From the NCBI GenBank assembly GCA_964587655.1, contig CAZPMT010000181.1, positions 1 to 8,703 of the forward strand: a stretch of DNA of 8,703 nt, written 5' to 3'. This document shows positions 5,675 to 8,703 of the stretch, in pieces. The notes beneath the pieces are model-generated. The model saw nothing but the letters and a program-made list of their open reading frames with translations, did not search any database and was not told the origin of the DNA. Position 1 is the first letter of the stretch. Each line of letters opens with the position of its first letter. Made by a program: the position numbers and the translations under genes. The DNA is from CAZPMT01 sp964587655 (GTDB lineage: Bacteria; Hydrogenedentota; Hydrogenedentia; Hydrogenedentales; SLHB01).

Positions 5675-8599
5675 ATGCGAGGAGATTCCAAGCGCGGTCG
5701 CTGGGTGCTGTGGTCTCTTGGGGTGTTGGCGCTTCTTGCAGGGGTTGTCTGGCTGAGGTCTTTCCCGGTTGAGCCGACGCGTGATGCGCCTCCGCCGGAA
5801 CGGGTGGCAACGCACCCGGCGGCAGTGCCCGATGCGCCGCCGTCGTCACCCGAGATCCCTCCCTCGCCGACCACGCCCGCCATTGTTCCCGTTATCGGTG
5901 ACAGGACCGTGTTCGGCGCGGTGTATGACATTTCCGGAAAACCTGTGGTGGGCGCCGAAGTCTCTCTTTCGGAAAACCCGGTGTCGCAGGACTCGTTTAA
6001 GTTTCGCGCCAGGGTGATGTCGGATGACGACGGAAGATTCGCGTTCCCGGGCCTGCCGGAGGGGTATTATCAGGTTTGCGCGGCCTCCGCCGGAGCGGTC
6101 GCGTGCGAGACCTTGCGATTGCTGTCGTTCTCGACGCGCGAGGTGATACTTGTCTTGCAGGCCTCGGGCGTACTGGGCGGGGTCGTGGCCGGGCCTGATG
6201 GACGTCCCGTATCCGGCGCGCGGCTTAGCATCCTGTGCGCCAAGCGGGAAAATGCCGAGAACCGTTATCCGTCCTGTGTCTCGAATGCTCAGGGTTCGTT
6301 TCTGTTCGACGGGATACCGATGGGCGAGTATGACGTTTCGGCCGAGGCCGACGGATACGCCCCGGCGGTGGCCGAAGCCCTGACGACGGGCCGGACGGAC
6401 TACCGGATTGTGCTGAACCGGGGCGGGGTCATTTCGGGGATAGCCGTGGACGCCGCCACGGGCCGACCCGCAGCGGACGCGGTGCTCCGTGTGGCGCGCA
6501 AGACGGGCTGGGAAGGCGAACGGCTGGCGGCCTGCGGGGCCGATGGGCGTTTCACGCTGGGCGGACTGGCGGACGGCGCGTATTCATTCCTGGGAAGCAC
6601 GGATGGACGCACGGTCACGCCGTTTCCGCTGAATACGTCAATCAAGGACGGCCAGCGCCGCGACGGGATCGAGGTCCGGCTCACCGCGGGAGGATGTATT
6701 GCGGGACGAGTCTATGAGAGCGAATCGCAGGAGGGCATCAAGGGAGCGCTGCTTGAGATAGAGCGCGACCCTCGCGAGGGCAACGCCCTCCGGTCCGTGA
6801 GTACGGACGCGGACGGCCGCTATGCGTTCGACGGCTTGCCGCCGGGAAACTTCCGTGTTCAGGCGCTCTATCCGCCTTCCTATCGTAAGGAGCTTGCGAA
6901 ACGGGACCGTCAGATACCCCTGGCTTCGGGCGAACGGCGGACGGACGTCGATTTCGCTGTCAAGGCCGGGATTCGAGTTTCGGGCGTTGTAGTGCAATCC
7001 GATGGCCGGCCTGCGCCGAATGCCGACGTATCGGGGATCGTGGAAACACGCGATGCGCGCATGCGCACGACGCCTGTATACGTGCAGAGGACCGACGCGA
7101 ACGGCGAGTTCGTCTTTGCCGGGTTTGCAACTGGCGAACGCGTAACGCTGCGGGCAACGCATCCCGAGTATGGGCGCTCGGATTCGCTGGAGTACACGGT
7201 CCCCGCCGGGGGATTGCCGGGCATACGGGTGGCGCTGAAACACGGCGGCACAGGCAGCATCGCAGGGCGCGTGCAGGACGACCAGGGGAATCCCGTGGCC
7301 GAATTGGTGGGTGCAAGCCTGCATGATTCCGACGGCGGGTCGATCTCAGGCGCCAACACTGTCTCAGGAGCGGACGGCCGCTTCGTTTTTCCTCGCCTGG
7401 AAGCCGGGTCCTGGCGGCTTTCCGTGATGTCGCTGCGCTTTCGGCAATCCTTCAAGGCGGGCGATCGGCCTCAATCCTTCGTGGAAGTGACACTCCCGCC
7501 GAACGGCGCGGTCACGGATGTGGTGTTGCAGGCGCCGCAGTATTCAGGTGATCGCATCGCAGGGCGCGTGGTTGATGAATTGGACGTCGGCATTCCTGGC
7601 GCGTGGGTAACAGTACGCGGAGAGAATACCGAATCGATGGTGACAACGGATCCCATGGGCCGGTTTGAGAGCGCAGTCCAAGATCAAGAGATGATCAAAG
7701 TGACGGCATCCCACCAAGATTACTACCAACCACAGGACGACGCGTTATGGGTATCCTCGGGCGACACGGATATCGTCCTCGTGCTCTACGACAAAGAGTT
7801 GCTCGATGGCTGGGTTGTGGACGCGGCTACCGGACGGCCGGTGGCCTCGTGCGAGATTGACAGCACTTCCGGGCTTCTTCCTGGGACGATCGTTGTGAAT
7901 AATCCGGAAGGGCATTTCCAGTTGCCGCTCGGCCGGTCCAGGAGAATAACCACCTTGATCGTTCGCGCGCGCGGGTATCAGAGCACCGAATTTCAGTTTA
8001 GTTTCGCGGAAGAAGGGCTGCTTGATGCCAACGGCCAGCCGATGGAGCGCCTGGCAATCTCGCTGCTTCCCGCCGCTGACGTGCTAGACTGGCAGGTGGT
8101 TGATACGTCGGGACTTTCCGTCGCGGAAGCGCTCGTGTATTGTTCCGAGATTCTTACGGCATCGCGGCTCGAAACGTATCAGGCTCGTTACGTGGCCGAT
8201 GCCGAAGGACGTTTCACGTTGGAGGAGCCCGTCCCTGAAAACGGCGCGCTTACGGCCTATCGAGCCGACGCCGGCATCGGATCGGTCCGCGTGACGGGCG
8301 ACTCGCCGGGACAGAACCAAATTGTGATCGCCCCCCTTGCGTCTGTGTCCGGTACCGTCGTGCGCGCGGACGCGGCGCTCAGCGGGGCCGCGGTTCTTCT
8401 TACCACGGTAGACGAACGCCACGTATGGGTCACCAACGTCACGACGGATAATCGCGGCTACTTTGAAATTCGGGGAATTGCTCAGGGAAACTACGAGATC
8501 AAGGCGTTCTACGGACAGGACGAGCAAGCAATCGAAACGCAACCCCAGGCGATCACGCTTTCCGCGGCCGCCGCACCGCCGATTGTCTTGCGTTTCTAA
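5675..8599 (+). CDS. Membrane-anchored protein with ten carboxypeptidase-regulatory-like domains
   Basis: A 974-residue protein. After a basic start (MRGDSKRGR) comes one transmembrane helix (about 10-29) without a clear cleavage site, then a Pro-rich linker (about 32-75), so the rest should project into the periplasm from the inner membrane. Residues about 76 to the end form ten tandem beta-sandwich units of 80-95 residues, starting near 76, 164, 250, 340, 433, 526, 626, 709, 802 and 889. Each has the carboxypeptidase-regulatory-like/CNA-B pattern: a 'G.V.D..G.PV.GA.V' strand, then '.AdGrF.f.gl..G.Y.v.A'. The DGRF position survives in all ten, with variants such as QGSF, EGHF and RGYF. No peptidase or sorting signal is present. 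GGGAGG lies 7 bases before the ATG at 5675 and 4 before the ATG at 5672; the first spacing is better. Likely an extended spacer or scaffold; this role is inferred. Confidence 0.9.
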   Translation: MRGDSKRGRWVLWSLGVLALLAGVVWLRSFPVEPTRDAPPPERVATHPAAVPDAPPSSPEIPPSPTTPAIVPVIGDRTVFGAVYDISGKPVVGAEVSLSENPVSQDSFKFRARVMSDDDGRFAFPGLPEGYYQVCAASAGAVACETLRLLSFSTREVILVLQASGVLGGVVAGPDGRPVSGARLSILCAKRENAENRYPSCVSNAQGSFLFDGIPMGEYDVSAEADGYAPAVAEALTTGRTDYRIVLNRGGVISGIAVDAATGRPAADAVLRVARKTGWEGERLAACGADGRFTLGGLADGAYSFLGSTDGRTVTPFPLNTSIKDGQRRDGIEVRLTAGGCIAGRVYESESQEGIKGALLEIERDPREGNALRSVSTDADGRYAFDGLPPGNFRVQALYPPSYRKELAKRDRQIPLASGERRTDVDFAVKAGIRVSGVVVQSDGRPAPNADVSGIVETRDARMRTTPVYVQRTDANGEFVFAGFATGERVTLRATHPEYGRSDSLEYTVPAGGLPGIRVALKHGGTGSIAGRVQDDQGNPVAELVGASLHDSDGGSISGANTVSGADGRFVFPRLEAGSWRLSVMSLRFRQSFKAGDRPQSFVEVTLPPNGAVTDVVLQAPQYSGDRIAGRVVDELDVGIPGAWVTVRGENTESMVTTDPMGRFESAVQDQEMIKVTASHQDYYQPQDDALWVSSGDTDIVLVLYDKELLDGWVVDAATGRPVASCEIDSTSGLLPGTIVVNNPEGHFQLPLGRSRRITTLIVRARGYQSTEFQFSFAEEGLLDANGQPMERLAISLLPAADVLDWQVVDTSGLSVAEALVYCSEILTASRLETYQARYVADAEGRFTLEEPVPENGALTAYRADAGIGSVRVTGDSPGQNQIVIAPLASVSGTVVRADAALSGAAVLLTTVDERHVWVTNVTTDNRGYFEIRGIAQGNYEIKAFYGQDEQAIETQPQAITLSAAAAPPIVLRF

Positions 8600-8703
8600 G
8601 TCGTGAAATTGAACTGAACGGCGTCCACAGGCTTGTCCGGCCACGCGATACCCCGATCCGCATGTAAGGAGTCGAGTTTTCGCGTGGGAGGATGAGAAGC
8701 GGG
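8600..8703. other. Right-end non-coding stretch
   Basis: Nothing is supportable after the stop at 8599. There is no stem-plus-T-run terminator. AAGGAG at 8666-8671 and an ATG at 8692 may introduce the next gene, but only four codons are visible and the spacing is poor. Confidence 0.4.

Noticed and set aside
8692..8703. Start of a following gene
   Set aside because: Only four codons are visible and AAGGAG is about 20 bases away, too far to decide.

Overview
The window looks like a chromosomal segment from a GC-rich, didermal bacterium of the PVC / Planctomycetota / Hydrogenedentota type. This is inferred from a PEP-CTERM sorting signal, a DUF1573 protein, a very large membrane-anchored chain of carboxypeptidase-regulatory-like domains, long hairpin-rich intergenic DNA and a palindromic interspersed repeat. 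No ribosomal RNA or universal marker gene is present, so the phylum is not proven.

Left end (1-692, minus strand): a compact toxin-antitoxin-type operon. In transcription order it holds a Phd/YefM-like antitoxin, a DUF433 antitoxin and a DUF5615 PIN-like toxin that runs off the left edge. The genes overlap by 23 and 4 bases and follow a good sigma-70-like promoter. Two antitoxin-type genes for one visible toxin is the odd point.

First intergenic region (about 693-1400): no credible gene. It holds a heptameric GATTG-based tandem repeat (742-796) and a perfect 16-bp inverted repeat (1225-1323) that encloses two further, mutually crossing complementary segments.

1401-2280 (minus): a secreted PEP-CTERM protein with a sigma-54-like -24/-12 promoter about 90 bases before its start codon.

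Second intergenic region (2281-2992): a double-palindrome repeat (2488-2554) and several hairpins, then a sigma-70-like promoter pointing right.

3032-8599 (plus): four co-directional genes that all encode exported or membrane-anchored proteins. These are a 353-aa lipoprotein of unknown function, a small secreted protein with 14 cysteines in its predicted mature part, a DUF1573 protein with three Ig-like units and the CGCT motif, and a 974-aa inner-membrane-anchored protein with ten tandem beta-sandwich repeats. The tight spacing of the first pair (2 bases between stop and start, strong Shine-Dalgarno inside the upstream gene) and of the last pair (about 40 bases) suggests an operon. My inference is that it builds a cell-envelope or periplasmic structure. 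The combination is the most likely undescribed system here. The last 100 bases hold no supportable gene.
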